Positions 1 to 8,567 of a DNA stretch of 64,000 bases are shown piece after piece. The stretch is taken from assembly GCF_020400725.1 (NCBI RefSeq), contig NZ_JAINVG010000012.1, positions 1 to 64,000 of the forward strand. The letters are read 5' to 3'. A program made the translations under genes and the position numbers. Source of the stretch: Streptomyces sp. NK15101 (GTDB taxonomy: Bacteria; Actinomycetota; Actinomycetes; Streptomycetales; Streptomycetaceae). The notes under the pieces are model-generated. The model was not told where the DNA came from and ran no database searches. It saw only the letters and a list, made by a program, of their open reading frames with translations. Every line of letters starts with the position of its first letter. Position 1 is the stretch's first letter.

Positions 1-41
1 TGTCCGGGGGTTGAGGCATTTTTGCGTTCTAGGCTGTGGCC

Positions 42-689
42 ATGCGATACGACTTGGTCATCTTCGACAACGACGGTGTGCTGGTGGACAGCGAGCCGAT
101 CTCCAACACCCTGTTGGCCGGCTATCTGACGGAGCTCGGGCATCCCACCACGTACGAGGAGTCGGTGCGGGACTACATGGGTTCCGCCATGCATCGCATT
201 CATGAGCTGGTCGAGGAGCGGAGCGGGCAGCGGCTGCCCGCGGACTTCGACGAGACGTTCCACGCCCGGGTCTTCGCCGCCTTCCAGGCGGAGTTGGAGG
301 CCGTGGTCGGGGCAGCCGACGTGCTCAAGGGGCTGGTCGCCGCCGGCGTGCCGTACTGTGTGGCCTCCTCGGGGAGCCATGAGCGGATCCGGGTCGGTCA
401 CCGGAAGACCGGGCTCGACGCCTGGTTCCGGGACGAGATCGTGTTCAGTGCCGAGGACGTCGGCCGGGGCAAGCCCTGGCCCGATCTGTTCCTGCACGCC
501 GCCGAGCGGATGGGGGTCGCTCCCGAGCGGTGCGTGGTCGTCGAGGACAGCGGGCCCGGCGTCCAGGCCGCCCTGGCCGCCGGCATGGACGTGTACGGGT
601 TCACCGCGATGACGCCCGAGGAGAAGCTGACCGGGGCCAAGGGCTTCTTCGGGAGCATGGACGAGCTCCCCGCGATTTTGGGGACGTGA
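42..689 (+). CDS. HAD-superfamily phosphatase (beta-phosphoglucomutase-like)
   Basis: A 215-residue soluble HAD hydrolase, probably acting on a small phosphorylated metabolite. Motif I is FDNDGVLVDSE near the N terminus, which supplies the nucleophile and acid/base aspartates. The motif II serine is in CVASSGS, the motif III lysine in GKPWPDLF and motif IV in VVEDSGPGVQAA. The helical cap between motifs I and II is typical of the sugar-phosphate phosphatase/phosphoglucomutase subgroup. I chose the ATG over an in-frame GTG six bases upstream. No Shine-Dalgarno sequence is visible, and TAGGCT lies six bases before the ATG, so a leaderless message is possible. The substrate cannot be read from the sequence. 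Confidence 0.88.
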   Translation: MRYDLVIFDNDGVLVDSEPISNTLLAGYLTELGHPTTYEESVRDYMGSAMHRIHELVEERSGQRLPADFDETFHARVFAAFQAELEAVVGAADVLKGLVAAGVPYCVASSGSHERIRVGHRKTGLDAWFRDEIVFSAEDVGRGKPWPDLFLHAAERMGVAPERCVVVEDSGPGVQAALAAGMDVYGFTAMTPEEKLTGAKGFFGSMDELPAILGT

Positions 690-732
690 TCCATCTACCC
701 AGCGGTAGGTTCCGGCCCTACGCTGTGCCGCC

Positions 733-1926
733 ATGACAGATGCGCGCTTGCGGCGTGGGCGGGGGTCCCTGGCGGTCAGCTTCTTCGTGCAGGGGGTCAC
801 CTTCGCCCTGCTCGTGACCCGAATACCGGCTATCCAGGACCAGTACGGGATCTCGGACGGGCTGCTGCCGGCCTTCCTCGCCGCCGTGCCGATCCTGGCC
901 GGGGTGGCGAGCGTGGCGACCGAGAAGGCCGTCGCCAGGGTGGGGCCCGCGGTGGTCCTGCGGTGGGCGCAGCCCTTCGTGCTGCTGGCCCTCCTCGCCG
1001 TGGGGCTCGGTTCCGAGCTCTGGCACGCGGCGGTCGCGCTGGGGCTCTTCGGGATCGCGGTCGGTGCGCTCGACGCGTCCATGAACATGTTGGGGGTGAG
1101 CCTCCAGCGGGCGTACGGCCGGAGCATCATGCTCGGCTTCCACGCCTCGTACAGCCTCGGCGGGATCGCGGGGGCCTCGCTGGCCTGGGCGGGGGCGCAC
1201 TGGCACCTGTCGTTGTTCGTCTCCTACCTGCCGGTGGTGGCCGTGCTGCTGCCCGTCGCGTTCGTCGGCAGCCGGTGGTACGTGGCCGGTGAGGGGTCCG
1301 TGCCGGCCGGGGCGGGGGAGGGGAGCGGTGTCGCCTTCAAGGTGCTGCTGCCGCTCTGTCTCGTGATGACCTTCGCGTACATCGGGGACTCGACCGTCTC
1401 CAACTGGAGTGCCAAGTACCTCCAGGACGTGCTCGGCAGTTCCGAGGAGCTGGCGACCGTGCCGTACAACGCGTACATGGTGACGACGCTGCTCGGGCGG
1501 ACCGTCGGGGACCTCGGGGTCCGGCGGCTGGGGGCCGTCGCGGTCGTCCGGGCGGGGACGGTGCTGGCGGGCCTCGGGTTCGCGCTGGTCGCGCTGGCTC
1601 CGGGCGCCTGGGCGGGGATCGCCGGGTTCACGGTGCTGGGGTTCGGGCTGAGCGTGATCGTGCCGCAGACCTTCGCCGCGGCGGGACGGCTGTTCCCGGC
1701 AGCCAGTGACGCGGCGGTCGCGCGGCTCAACGTCTTCAACTACGTCGGTTTCCTCGTCGGGTCCCCCCTGGTGGGGGCGCTCGGGGACGCGTGGAGCTAT
1801 CGGGGGGCCATGGCGGTGCCGATGGTGCTGGTCCTGGTGACGGTGGTGTACGCCACGTCGTTCGGTTTGCGAGAGGCCCGATACGGTGGCGGGCATGAGC
1901 GGCCGCGCACTGTTGATGTGGGATGA
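733..1926 (+). CDS. MFS transporter
   Basis: A 397-residue polytopic membrane protein with about twelve hydrophobic segments, the layout of major facilitator superfamily exporters. It starts with a short basic N terminus (TDARLRRGRGS) followed at once by the first membrane segment. The central cytoplasmic loop separating the two six-helix halves lies around residue 190-200 and is rich in Gly and Glu. It overlaps the following AcuC-like gene by 32 bases, so the two are probably co-translated. The substrate is unknown. No dedicated regulator is adjacent. TACGCT lies eight bases before the ATG and could be a -10 box of a nearly leaderless transcript. Confidence 0.88.
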   Translation: MTDARLRRGRGSLAVSFFVQGVTFALLVTRIPAIQDQYGISDGLLPAFLAAVPILAGVASVATEKAVARVGPAVVLRWAQPFVLLALLAVGLGSELWHAAVALGLFGIAVGALDASMNMLGVSLQRAYGRSIMLGFHASYSLGGIAGASLAWAGAHWHLSLFVSYLPVVAVLLPVAFVGSRWYVAGEGSVPAGAGEGSGVAFKVLLPLCLVMTFAYIGDSTVSNWSAKYLQDVLGSSEELATVPYNAYMVTTLLGRTVGDLGVRRLGAVAVVRAGTVLAGLGFALVALAPGAWAGIAGFTVLGFGLSVIVPQTFAAAGRLFPAASDAAVARLNVFNYVGFLVGSPLVGALGDAWSYRGAMAVPMVLVLVTVVYATSFGLREARYGGGHERPRTVDVG

Positions 1927-3070
1927 AGCTGTCACGCAGTACGACTTCGGGTCCGAGCATCCGATGGATCCGGTACGGCTCGCGCTGACGATGTCGCTGG
2001 TGCGGGCCTACGGGCTCGACCGGGCGGTGGACGTGGTGGCGGCGAGCCCGGCCGGGGAGTCGACGCTGCGGCTCGTGCACCGCGAGGACTACGTGGCGGC
2101 GGTGCGGGCGGCGTCGGCGGACCCGCGCCGGGCCGACCAGGCGTACGGGCTCGGCACGGTCGACGATCCGGCGTTCGCCGGGATGCACGAGGTGTCGGCG
2201 CTGATCGCCGGGCAGTCGGTGGGCGCGGCGGAGGCGATCTGGCGCGGGGAGGCCGCGCACGCGGTGAACTTCGCGGGCGGCCTGCACCACGCGATGCCGG
2301 GCGGCGCATCCGGGTTCTGCATCTACAACGACGCCTCGCTCGCCATCGCCCGGTTGCTCGAACTGGGCGCCGAGCGGGTCGCGTACGTGGACGTGGACGT
2401 GCACCACGGGGACGGGGTGCAGGCGGCGTTCTGGGACGATCCGCGGGTCCTGACGGTCTCGCTGCACGAGCATCCGCGGACGCTGTTCCCGCAGACGGGC
2501 TGGCCGGAGGAGACCGGCGGGGCGGGGGCCGGCGAGGGCGGGGCCGTGAACGTGGCGCTGCCGGCCGGGACGGGGGACGCGGGGTGGCTGCGGGCCTTCC
2601 ACGCGGTCGTGCCGGAGCTGCTCGCGGACTTCCGGCCGCAGGTGCTGGTGACGCAGCACGGGGCGGACACGCACTTCGAGGATCCGCTGGCGCATCTGGC
2701 GGTGTCGCTGGACGCGCAGCGGGCGGTGCAGGAGGTCTGTCACGAGCTCGCGCACGCGCACGCGGAGGGGCGCTGGCTGGCCCTGGGCGGTGGCGGGTAC
2801 GCGGTGGTGGACGTCGTGCCGCGGTCGTGGACGCATCTGGTGGGGATCGCGGCGCACGCTCCGGTGGACCCGGAGTCGGTGATCCCGGCGTCCTGGCGGG
2901 ACGAGGCGTACGCGCGGACCCGGCAGCCGGGACCGCTGCGGATGACGGACGGGCGGTGGCCGGTGGGCTTCCGGGACTGGGCCGAGGGGTACGACCCGGC
3001 GGACCGGCTCGACCAAGCGGTGCTGGCGACGCGGAAGGCGGCCTTCCCGCTGCGGGGGCTGCTCGCCTAG
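1895..3070 (+). CDS. acuC: AcuC-type histone deacetylase-family protein
   Basis: A 391-residue zinc-dependent deacetylase of the class I/II HDAC fold. Bacterial AcuC removes acetyl groups from lysines of acetyl-CoA synthetase and related enzymes. The paired catalytic histidines are in GGLHHAMPGGASGFC, and the zinc-binding aspartate and histidine are in AYVDVDVHHGDGVQAAFW. The later metal-ligand region is VLVTQHGADTHFEDPLAH. The product is soluble, with no signal peptide. An alternative GTG nine bases upstream is in frame. The ATG (MSGRALLMWDE) is preferred because it matches the usual family N terminus. The start lies inside the end of the MFS gene, suggesting translational coupling. Confidence 0.85.
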   Translation: MSGRALLMWDEAVTQYDFGSEHPMDPVRLALTMSLVRAYGLDRAVDVVAASPAGESTLRLVHREDYVAAVRAASADPRRADQAYGLGTVDDPAFAGMHEVSALIAGQSVGAAEAIWRGEAAHAVNFAGGLHHAMPGGASGFCIYNDASLAIARLLELGAERVAYVDVDVHHGDGVQAAFWDDPRVLTVSLHEHPRTLFPQTGWPEETGGAGAGEGGAVNVALPAGTGDAGWLRAFHAVVPELLADFRPQVLVTQHGADTHFEDPLAHLAVSLDAQRAVQEVCHELAHAHAEGRWLALGGGGYAVVDVVPRSWTHLVGIAAHAPVDPESVIPASWRDEAYARTRQPGPLRMTDGRWPVGFRDWAEGYDPADRLDQAVLATRKAAFPLRGLLA

Positions 3071-3164
3071 GCGATCTAGAACGTTCTCCTGGGCGTTACG
3101 CCGACGGTGGGGTGTCCGGGAGGTTCGGGTCCCCGGGCGGGGGTGTTCCGGCAGCATCGGACGG

Positions 3165-3980
3165 GTGTTGAGTACCGGGGCGCTGCGGGCGCATCTGTTG
3201 GCGTCGGGGTTGGCCGGCACGGTGGCGACCTCGCGGGAGGAGAACCTGCGGAGCTATCGGCTCTTCGCCGCGCGCGATCCGCGGGTGCTGCTCGGGCTCG
3301 ACCCCGACTGGGGGTGGGACGAGGCGGGACTGCTGCGGCTGATGGCCGACAAGTGCGGGGTGTCGGGGGATCCGGCGCACCGGTCGGGGCCGGACGCCAT
3401 CGATCCGGAGCGTACGGTGCGGGGGCTCGACGCCTTCGCCGCGCGCTTGGGCGCGGCGGCCGCGCGGCGGGTTCCGGTGCTCTTCGGGACGGGTCATCCG
3501 CACCGTCTGCTCGGTTTCTACGTCGCTCTCGCAGACGCTTTGTCGGCGGCGGGATGTCTTGTCCTCACACCGGCGCAGGGGCGATGTGTCGACATAACGA
3601 CCCGGTTCGGCGTACGCACGTACCTCCTCGACTACGTACGCGGGGTCGCGCTGGTACGGGAACCGGGGCCCCCCGTGGACGGGCGCGTGCCGGGGGCGCA
3701 TTCCCACTCGCCGCTGCCGGTCAGGGCCGCTCTGGAGACCGCGGCCGAGGACGGCGGGCCGCTGCCGGAGCTCGTGGTGGGGGACCACGGATGGGTCTGC
3801 GGGGCAGGTCAGCTGGGTATCGAGGCCATCGGTCTCGCCGATACGGATGATCCTGCTCTGTTCGTCGGGGAGGCCGAGGGGCAGGTGTCGGTGGCCGTAC
3901 CGCTTGACGACGGGGTGTGCTCCGCCTCGTACCTCCCGCTGACGCGCTATGTACTCAATCGAGCGTGTCTGTCACGGTAA
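3165..3980 (+). CDS. conserved actinobacterial phosphatase-like protein
   Basis: A 271-residue soluble protein of a family conserved in actinomycetes and usually labelled phosphatase. I did not recognise a classical phosphatase signature. Conserved-looking blocks are LLGLDPDWGWDEAGLL near residue 45, FGTGHPHRLLGFY near 110, a central HSHSPLP and the C-terminal VGDHGWVCGAGQLGIE. The His/Asp-rich blocks would suit metal binding, but that is inference. The GTG start (MLSTGALRAH) directly follows the AcuC-like gene after 94 bases. The small HTH gene and bS22 follow, an order that resembles other actinobacterial genomes. The exact substrate is unknown. Confidence 0.75.
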   Translation: MLSTGALRAHLLASGLAGTVATSREENLRSYRLFAARDPRVLLGLDPDWGWDEAGLLRLMADKCGVSGDPAHRSGPDAIDPERTVRGLDAFAARLGAAAARRVPVLFGTGHPHRLLGFYVALADALSAAGCLVLTPAQGRCVDITTRFGVRTYLLDYVRGVALVREPGPPVDGRVPGAHSHSPLPVRAALETAAEDGGPLPELVVGDHGWVCGAGQLGIEAIGLADTDDPALFVGEAEGQVSVAVPLDDGVCSASYLPLTRYVLNRACLSR

Positions 3981-4107
3981 ACGGCCGATGGCAGCTCCTC
4001 TTCCCCACTCGTACCACCCGCCCCTAGTCTGGAGAGTGAGCGCTCGGCGACGAAGAGTCACCGGAGGGGAAGCCGGTGGGCGTCGCGGCGGAAGGTACAG
4101 GTGGGTC

Positions 4108-4317
4108 ATGGCTGCTGGCGATCGACCTCTCAACGAGGTCAAGTTTCTGACCGTGGCGGAAGTCGCCTCGGTGATGCGCGTGTCGAAGATGACCGTGTAC
4201 CGCTTGGTGCACAGCGGTCATCTGCCGGCGATCCGGGTGGGCAGGTCCTTCCGGGTTCCGGAACAGGCCGTTCACGAGTACCTGAGGGAGTCCTTCGTGG
4301 GGGTGGGGACCGCGTAG
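4108..4317 (+). CDS. small helix-turn-helix (excisionase/BldC-like) DNA-binding protein
   Basis: A 69-residue protein that is almost entirely one winged HTH of the MerR/excisionase type. The sequence FLTVAEVASVMRVSKMTVYR gives the two recognition helices and SGHLPAIRVGRSFRVPEQAV the wing. It has no effector domain. I chose the ATG that gives the compact domain with the N terminus MAAGDRPLNEVKF. An upstream in-frame extension has no domain content. The family is conserved next to the bS22, epimerase and acyltransferase genes across actinobacteria, including mycobacteria, so it is core rather than phage-derived. Its DNA target is unknown. It is distinct from BldC, which it resembles in size. 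Confidence 0.85.
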   Translation: MAAGDRPLNEVKFLTVAEVASVMRVSKMTVYRLVHSGHLPAIRVGRSFRVPEQAVHEYLRESFVGVGTA

Positions 4318-4479
4318 CGAGCGCGCGGCCGTAACGCCGGGAGAGCTCTGTATGGCCCTCGGATTACAAGCGTGGTCCTCGGGACGGTAGGCTAGGCCGA
4401 CGTAGGTCGTGTGGGCCCAGACGCCCCGCACCGATCCCCGCCGAGGCGGGGATGTTCCGAGAAGTGAGCGAGGGTAGTC

Positions 4480-4578
4480 GTGGGCTCTGTTATCAAGAAG
4501 CGGCGCAAGCGGATGGCGAAGAAGAAGCACCGCAAGCTGCTCAAGCGCACGCGCGTTCAGCGTCGCAACAAGAAGTAA
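4480..4578 (+). CDS. 30S ribosomal protein bS22 (AURKAIP1/COX24 domain)
   Basis: A 32-residue, extremely basic peptide ([19 protein letters not shown], then alternating Lys/Arg to the end). It matches the actinobacterial AURKAIP1/COX24 family, which ribosome structures of mycobacteria identified as protein bS22 near the decoding region. It is easily missed because of its size. The start is a GTG with a weak purine-rich ribosome site (GCGAGGG) upstream, and the stop is a TAA. A strong hairpin terminator follows 30 bases later, so it is probably its own transcript. TAGGCT about 87 bases upstream is a possible -10 box. Identity is confident from the near-invariant sequence. Confidence 0.93.
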   Translation: MGSVIKKRRKRMAKKKHRKLLKRTRVQRRNKK

Positions 4579-4608
4579 GGCGACAGCTGCTTCGCAGCGT
4601 TGTGCGTC

Positions 4609-4648
4609 AGGCGTGGCCCTTCACCGTTCGCGGTGGGGGGCCACGCCT
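4609..4648 (+). terminator. intrinsic terminator after bS22
   Basis: An 11-bp stem, AGGCGTGGCCC pairing with GGGCCACGCCT, encloses an inner CACCG/CGGTG stem. It is followed by a short T-containing run (CTCTTTGATAG). It sits between bS22 and the epimerase gene. Confidence 0.8.
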
Positions 4649-4769
4649 CTTTGATAGGGCCACGCTTTTATCCCGCGGAAATGTCGAGGCGCTACGGTGT
4701 CGACCAACGGAAGCGACCGACAGAGACGGACGGAAGCGACCGACGGAAGACGGACGGAAGGCGCTGATC

Positions 4770-5843
4770 TTGGGCAAGGTCGTGCTCGTCACCGGTGCCG
4801 CCCGGCATCTGGGCGGCCGCTTCGTGCGGCGCATCCAGCGGGACCCGGAAGTGGAGCGGGTGATCGCCGTGGACGCGGTCGATCCCGCGCACCAGCTCGG
4901 CGCCGCCGAGTTCGTACGGGCGGACATCCGCCGGCCCGAGATCGCCAAGGTCCTCGCCGAGCACGACGTCGACACGGTGGTCCACCTCGACGTCACCGGC
5001 ACGGCGCTCGGCGGCGGCGGCCGGACGTCGGTCAAGGAGACCAACGTCATCGGCACCATGCAGCTCCTCGGCGCCTGCCAGAAGTCGCCGCGGATCCGGC
5101 GGCTGGTGATCAAGTCCAGTACGAGCGTCTACGGCTCCGCGCCCCGGGACCCGGCCGTCTTCACCGAGACGACGTCCGCGAAGTCCCTGCCGAGCGGCGG
5201 GTTCGCGAAGGACGCCGTCGAGGTCGAGGGGTACGTCCGGGGCTTCGCCCGCCGCCGGCCGGACGTGGCGGTGTGCGTGCTGCGGTTCGCGAACATCCTC
5301 GGGCCCCGGATCGACTCCCCGCTCACCGAGTACCTGGCGCTGCCGGTGCTGCCGACCGTCCTCGGCTACGACCCGCGGCTGCAGTTCGTCCACGAGGACG
5401 ACGTGATCGACGTCCTGCGCCTGGCGGCGCACGAGCCCCGCAGGGCGACCCAGAACAGCGGCACGTTCAACGTGGCCGGGGACGGGGTGCTGCTGCTCTC
5501 CCAGTGCGCGCGGCGGCTCGGACGGCCGACGGTGCCGGTGCTGCTGCCGGCGGTCACCTGGGTGGGCACCGCGCTGCGCACGGTCGGGATCACCGACTTC
5601 GCGCCCGAGCAGATCCGGCTCCTCACGCACGGCCGGGTCGTCTCGACGGCCCACACGCGCGAGGTCCTCGGCTTCGTGCCGCGCTACTCGACGGCGGAGG
5701 CGCTCGCCGACTTCGCGCGGGGCCGGGGGCCGGGGCTGCTGCCGCCCGAGCTGCTCGCCGGGGCGGTCGACCGGCTCGCCGGACGGCTGGCTCCGTCGGC
5801 CGCTCCCTCCACCGAAGCTTCCACCCTTCACCACGGCGCCTGA
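4770..5843 (+). CDS. NAD-dependent epimerase/dehydratase (extended SDR)
   Basis: A 357-residue extended short-chain dehydrogenase resembling GalE-type nucleotide-sugar epimerases. The cofactor motif VVLVTGAARHLGGRF is at the N terminus. Asp-Val pairs at DADIRRPE-like positions and the VHLDVTG block follow the Rossmann pattern. The usual Tyr-x-x-x-Lys catalytic pair is not obvious; the corresponding segment is SGGFAKDAVEVEGYV, so activity may be altered. The reading frame is open far upstream. The TTG start is preferred because GGAAGG lies eight bases before it and the protein then begins with the cofactor strand. It forms a likely operon with the acyltransferase gene 15 bases downstream, an arrangement shared with mycobacteria. 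Confidence 0.82.
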   Translation: MGKVVLVTGAARHLGGRFVRRIQRDPEVERVIAVDAVDPAHQLGAAEFVRADIRRPEIAKVLAEHDVDTVVHLDVTGTALGGGGRTSVKETNVIGTMQLLGACQKSPRIRRLVIKSSTSVYGSAPRDPAVFTETTSAKSLPSGGFAKDAVEVEGYVRGFARRRPDVAVCVLRFANILGPRIDSPLTEYLALPVLPTVLGYDPRLQFVHEDDVIDVLRLAAHEPRRATQNSGTFNVAGDGVLLLSQCARRLGRPTVPVLLPAVTWVGTALRTVGITDFAPEQIRLLTHGRVVSTAHTREVLGFVPRYSTAEALADFARGRGPGLLPPELLAGAVDRLAGRLAPSAAPSTEASTLHHGA

Positions 5844-5858
5844 GGAGACCCGACTGCG

Positions 5859-6908
5859 ATGGCGGACGCCAAGGTCATTCCGTTCGACGACGACCGCTCA
5901 CGGGCCCGTCGGCGGCCTGTCAGGGCCGAGGGCGAGGCGGCGGCCGTGCGGGCCCTGCCGGGGCCCCAGCAGGCGCCTGAGGAGGCCGGGGAGCAGGGGG
6001 AGGCCGAGCGGCTCTCCGGGGCCGGGCCGGAGCCGGCCCCGGAGCCGGAGCGGGCCGCTGCCGGCGGGAGCGGCTGGGAGCGGAGGCTCGCGAGCGGGCT
6101 CGCGTTCCTGCGGCGACGGGTCACCGGCGAGTACGAGGTCGACGAGTTCGGCTACGACGAGGAGCTCACCGACCAGGTCCTGATGTCGCTGCTGCGCCCG
6201 CTGTACGAGAAGTACTTCCGGGTGGAGGTGAAGGGCGTCGAGAACATCCCGGCCGAGGGCGGGGCGCTGATCGTCGCCAACCACTCCGGGACGGTGCCGC
6301 TGGACGGGCTGATGATGCAGGTCGCCGTCCACGATCACCATCCGGCCGGGCGGCACCTGCGGCTGCTGGCGGCGGACCTGGTCTTCGTCCTGCCCGTCGT
6401 CAACGAGCTGGCCCGCAAGGCGGGGCACACGCTGGCCTGTGCGGAGGACGCGGAGCGGCTGCTGCGCGCCGGCGAGATCGTCGGGGTGATGCCGGAGGGC
6501 TTCAAGGGGATCGGGAAGCCCTTCGGGGAGCGGTACAAGCTCCAGCGGTTCGGGCGGGGCGGCTTCGTCTCGACGGCGCTGCGGGCCGGGGTGCCGATCG
6601 TGCCGTGCTCGATCGTGGGGGCGGAGGAGATATACCCGATGCTCGGGAACGCCAAGACCCTGGCGCGGGTGCTCGGCTTCCCGTACTTCCCGCTCACCCC
6701 GACCTTCCCCTGGCTGGGGCCGCTCGGGGCGCTGCCGCTGCCGACGAAGTGGACGATCCAGTTCGGCGAGCCGATCGAGACGGACTCGTACGCGCCGGAG
6801 GCGGCGGAGGACCCGATGCTGATGTTCAACCTGACGGACCAGGTGCGGGAGCAGATCCAGCACACGCTCTACAAGTTGCTGGTGGAGCGGCGGTCGGTGT
6901 TCTTCTGA
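5859..6908 (+). CDS. lysophospholipid (1-acylglycerol-3-phosphate) acyltransferase family protein
   Basis: A 349-residue PlsC-family acyltransferase that would esterify a glycerophospholipid or lipid carrier at the membrane. The catalytic H-x4-D motif is NHSGTVPLD and the substrate-binding block is MPEGFKGIGKP. A Pro/Glu/Ala-rich, presumably disordered N-terminal segment of about 80 residues precedes the domain and is longer than in plain PlsC. GAGGAG just before the ATG overlaps the end of the epimerase gene, supporting one transcript. The pairing with an SDR epimerase suggests envelope lipid or glycolipid metabolism, but the substrate is unproven. Repeats and a strong terminator follow. Confidence 0.87.
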   Translation: MADAKVIPFDDDRSRARRRPVRAEGEAAAVRALPGPQQAPEEAGEQGEAERLSGAGPEPAPEPERAAAGGSGWERRLASGLAFLRRRVTGEYEVDEFGYDEELTDQVLMSLLRPLYEKYFRVEVKGVENIPAEGGALIVANHSGTVPLDGLMMQVAVHDHHPAGRHLRLLAADLVFVLPVVNELARKAGHTLACAEDAERLLRAGEIVGVMPEGFKGIGKPFGERYKLQRFGRGGFVSTALRAGVPIVPCSIVGAEEIYPMLGNAKTLARVLGFPYFPLTPTFPWLGPLGALPLPTKWTIQFGEPIETDSYAPEAAEDPMLMFNLTDQVREQIQHTLYKLLVERRSVFF

Positions 6909-6970
6909 CCGGTGCTTCGGCCGGTGCTCTGACCGGTGCTTTCGGCCGGTGCTTCGACCGGTGCTTTCGA
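6909..6970. repeat. five imperfect tandem copies of a 12-13 bp unit
   Basis: CCGGTGC recurs five times with a period of 12-14 bases, each copy followed by TTC or TCT and joined by GA or GG. The array starts at the acyltransferase stop codon and ends just before the terminator. It is non-coding and is most likely slippage-generated. Confidence 0.75.
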
Positions 6971-6977
6971 GGCAGGA

Positions 6978-7013
6978 AGAAGGGGCGCCCCCGTCCGTGG
7001 GGGCGCCCCTTCT
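6978..7013. terminator. bidirectional intrinsic terminator
   Basis: A 15-bp perfect stem (AGAAGGGGCGCCCCC and its complement) surrounds a six-base loop and is followed by CCTTGCT. It separates the converging acyltransferase and rsbN genes and could serve both. Confidence 0.85.
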
Positions 7014-7018
7014 CCTTG

Positions 7019-8269
7019 CTAGCGAGCGTCCTCGCTGTCGATGCCGAGGCCCGGAAGGAGACCCGGCAGAAGTGGCGGAAGGGTCACGTCCGGCACGTCC
7101 GGGGTCGACTGCTCCTCCGTGGGGGCCGTCGGCGTGCCCGTCGGGGAGGGGTTGAGCAGTCCGCCGGCTCCGCCGCCGAGGAGGCCGTCGTCCTCGGTCG
7201 AGCCGGTGCCGCCGCCCGTGCTCGGGGTGGCTCCCGCGCTGGACCCGGACGGGCGGGGCGAGGCGGAGTGGCTGCCCGACGAGGGGGACGTCTCCTGGCC
7301 GGTGGGCGTCCGGTGGCTGTCCGTGCCCTGGGTGCCCTGGGGCACGGTGGGGCTGCTTCGCGGCCCTTCCGAGCCGATCGCGCCCTTCTCGGGGGTGCGG
7401 GGCAGCACCGACTGGAGCGGCTCGACGTCTTCGTCTATGGCGTCGAAGACGTCCGTCACCTCGCTGCCGACGTCCGCCAGTTGGACGGGGAGCCGGTCGC
7501 GGAGGCCGTTCCAGGTGCTCCGGTGGGCCTGGGCGAAGGAGTTGAGCCGGGCCATCGGGCCGATCTCGCCGTCCCGCTCGTACGCCGCGCGGAGCAGCCG
7601 GTGGCCCTCGGCGGCGTCGTGCTTCATGCCGCCCAGGACGCGGCGGATCTCTGCGAGGGACTCGTGGTCGAGCTCCCCGGCGCGGCCGCGCTCCATGAGC
7701 CGACGGGCCTCGCTGAGGCGGGTGGAGGCCTGGTCGAGGTAGATGCCGCCGCGGTCCGCGTCGTCGTCCGCCATGCCCAGCTTGATGTCCTCCATGCCCC
7801 GCTTGAGTCCGTAGAGCGAGTCACCCGGGAGGGCGTCGGAGCTGGCAGCGGCCACTCCGCCGAAGGCGCCCGCCGCCACACCGACCGTGAGGCCGCCGGC
7901 GGCGAGGCCCTTGGTCCAGCGGGACCGGGGGCGCAGTTTCCTCAGAGGGGACGCCCGGTGGACTCCCTTGCCGGTGGACGTCCGCTGCTCCGGCACCGTA
8001 GGGCCCGCGGCGGCGCTCCCCTCCAGGAGCATCGCCTCCATGGCGGCGACGAGCTGGGCTCGCTGCACCACCTTGACCTCGGGGTCGAGCTGTGGCTTGG
8101 GCAGCTCTCCGAGGCCGTTCGCCAAGGTCAACAGCCGCCCCTGTTCGGCGGGTTCGGCCGGCTCCGCCGGGGCCTCGGGCTGCTCGGCCGCCGCGTCCTC
8201 GGACGCCCGGTCCTCCAGGGCCTGGGCGAAGGCGTTCGCCCGCCGGTGCGCCGATACGTTCGCGATCAC
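7019..8269 (-). CDS. rsbN: anti-sigma factor RsbN (DUF5667), partner of sigma BldN
   Basis: A 416-residue single-pass membrane protein matching RsbN, which holds the developmental sigma factor BldN inactive until aerial growth. The N-terminal cytoplasmic part (about residues 1-115) would bind the sigma factor. One membrane segment (GLAAGGLTVGVAAGAFGG, about 120-142) is followed by an extracytoplasmic DUF5667 domain with the DALPGDSLYGLKRG signature. A long Pro/Ser/Thr/Gly-rich tail ends the protein. I chose the GTG eight bases after AGGAGG. The GTG nine bases further upstream overlaps that ribosome site and is less likely. It lies directly downstream of bldN with its own candidate promoter in the 298-bp gap. 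Confidence 0.92.
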   Translation of the reverse strand: MIANVSAHRRANAFAQALEDRASEDAAAEQPEAPAEPAEPAEQGRLLTLANGLGELPKPQLDPEVKVVQRAQLVAAMEAMLLEGSAAAGPTVPEQRTSTGKGVHRASPLRKLRPRSRWTKGLAAGGLTVGVAAGAFGGVAAASSDALPGDSLYGLKRGMEDIKLGMADDDADRGGIYLDQASTRLSEARRLMERGRAGELDHESLAEIRRVLGGMKHDAAEGHRLLRAAYERDGEIGPMARLNSFAQAHRSTWNGLRDRLPVQLADVGSEVTDVFDAIDEDVEPLQSVLPRTPEKGAIGSEGPRSSPTVPQGTQGTDSHRTPTGQETSPSSGSHSASPRPSGSSAGATPSTGGGTGSTEDDGLLGGGAGGLLNPSPTGTPTAPTEEQSTPDVPDVTLPPLLPGLLPGLGIDSEDAR

Positions 8270-8399
8270 TGGCGGCACCTCCTCTCGTCATGACGGTCGA
8301 CTCCCCGGGGTGTCCGGAAGGTTGCACACCTTGAGCACATCCACACGAAAGAGTGAGTGGCTGTGGACATGGCGTGACCACAGGGAGCCTGCATCCCGC

Positions 8400-8428
8400 A
8401 CAACGAGCGGCGCGGCACTTGGGTTACG
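8400..8428 (-). promoter_or_regulatory. candidate ECF-type (sigma BldN) promoter of rsbN
   Basis: On the minus strand CGTAAC (-35, 8423-8428) is followed after 17 bases by CGTTGT (-10, 8400-8405), about 130 bases before the rsbN start. The hexamers agree with my recollection of sigma BldN-dependent promoters, and rsbN is known to be autoregulated through BldN. The match is by eye. Confidence 0.6.
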
Positions 8429-8567
8429 CGCGAAAGATGATCGGACCAGTGCGTCATCGGGGCGTCACCGACTGTGAGTTGGGCGGGGGTCGTGGGGATG
8501 TGGGGGGAGGTGCGGGCGTGGGGGCGCGGACCGGGGCAGGGGGGTGCGTATGGGGGGCGCGGAGCGG

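Noticed and set aside
4452..4770. Upstream part of the epimerase reading frame
   Set aside because: It overlaps bS22 and its terminator and has no family sequence. The TTG start with GGAAGG is better.
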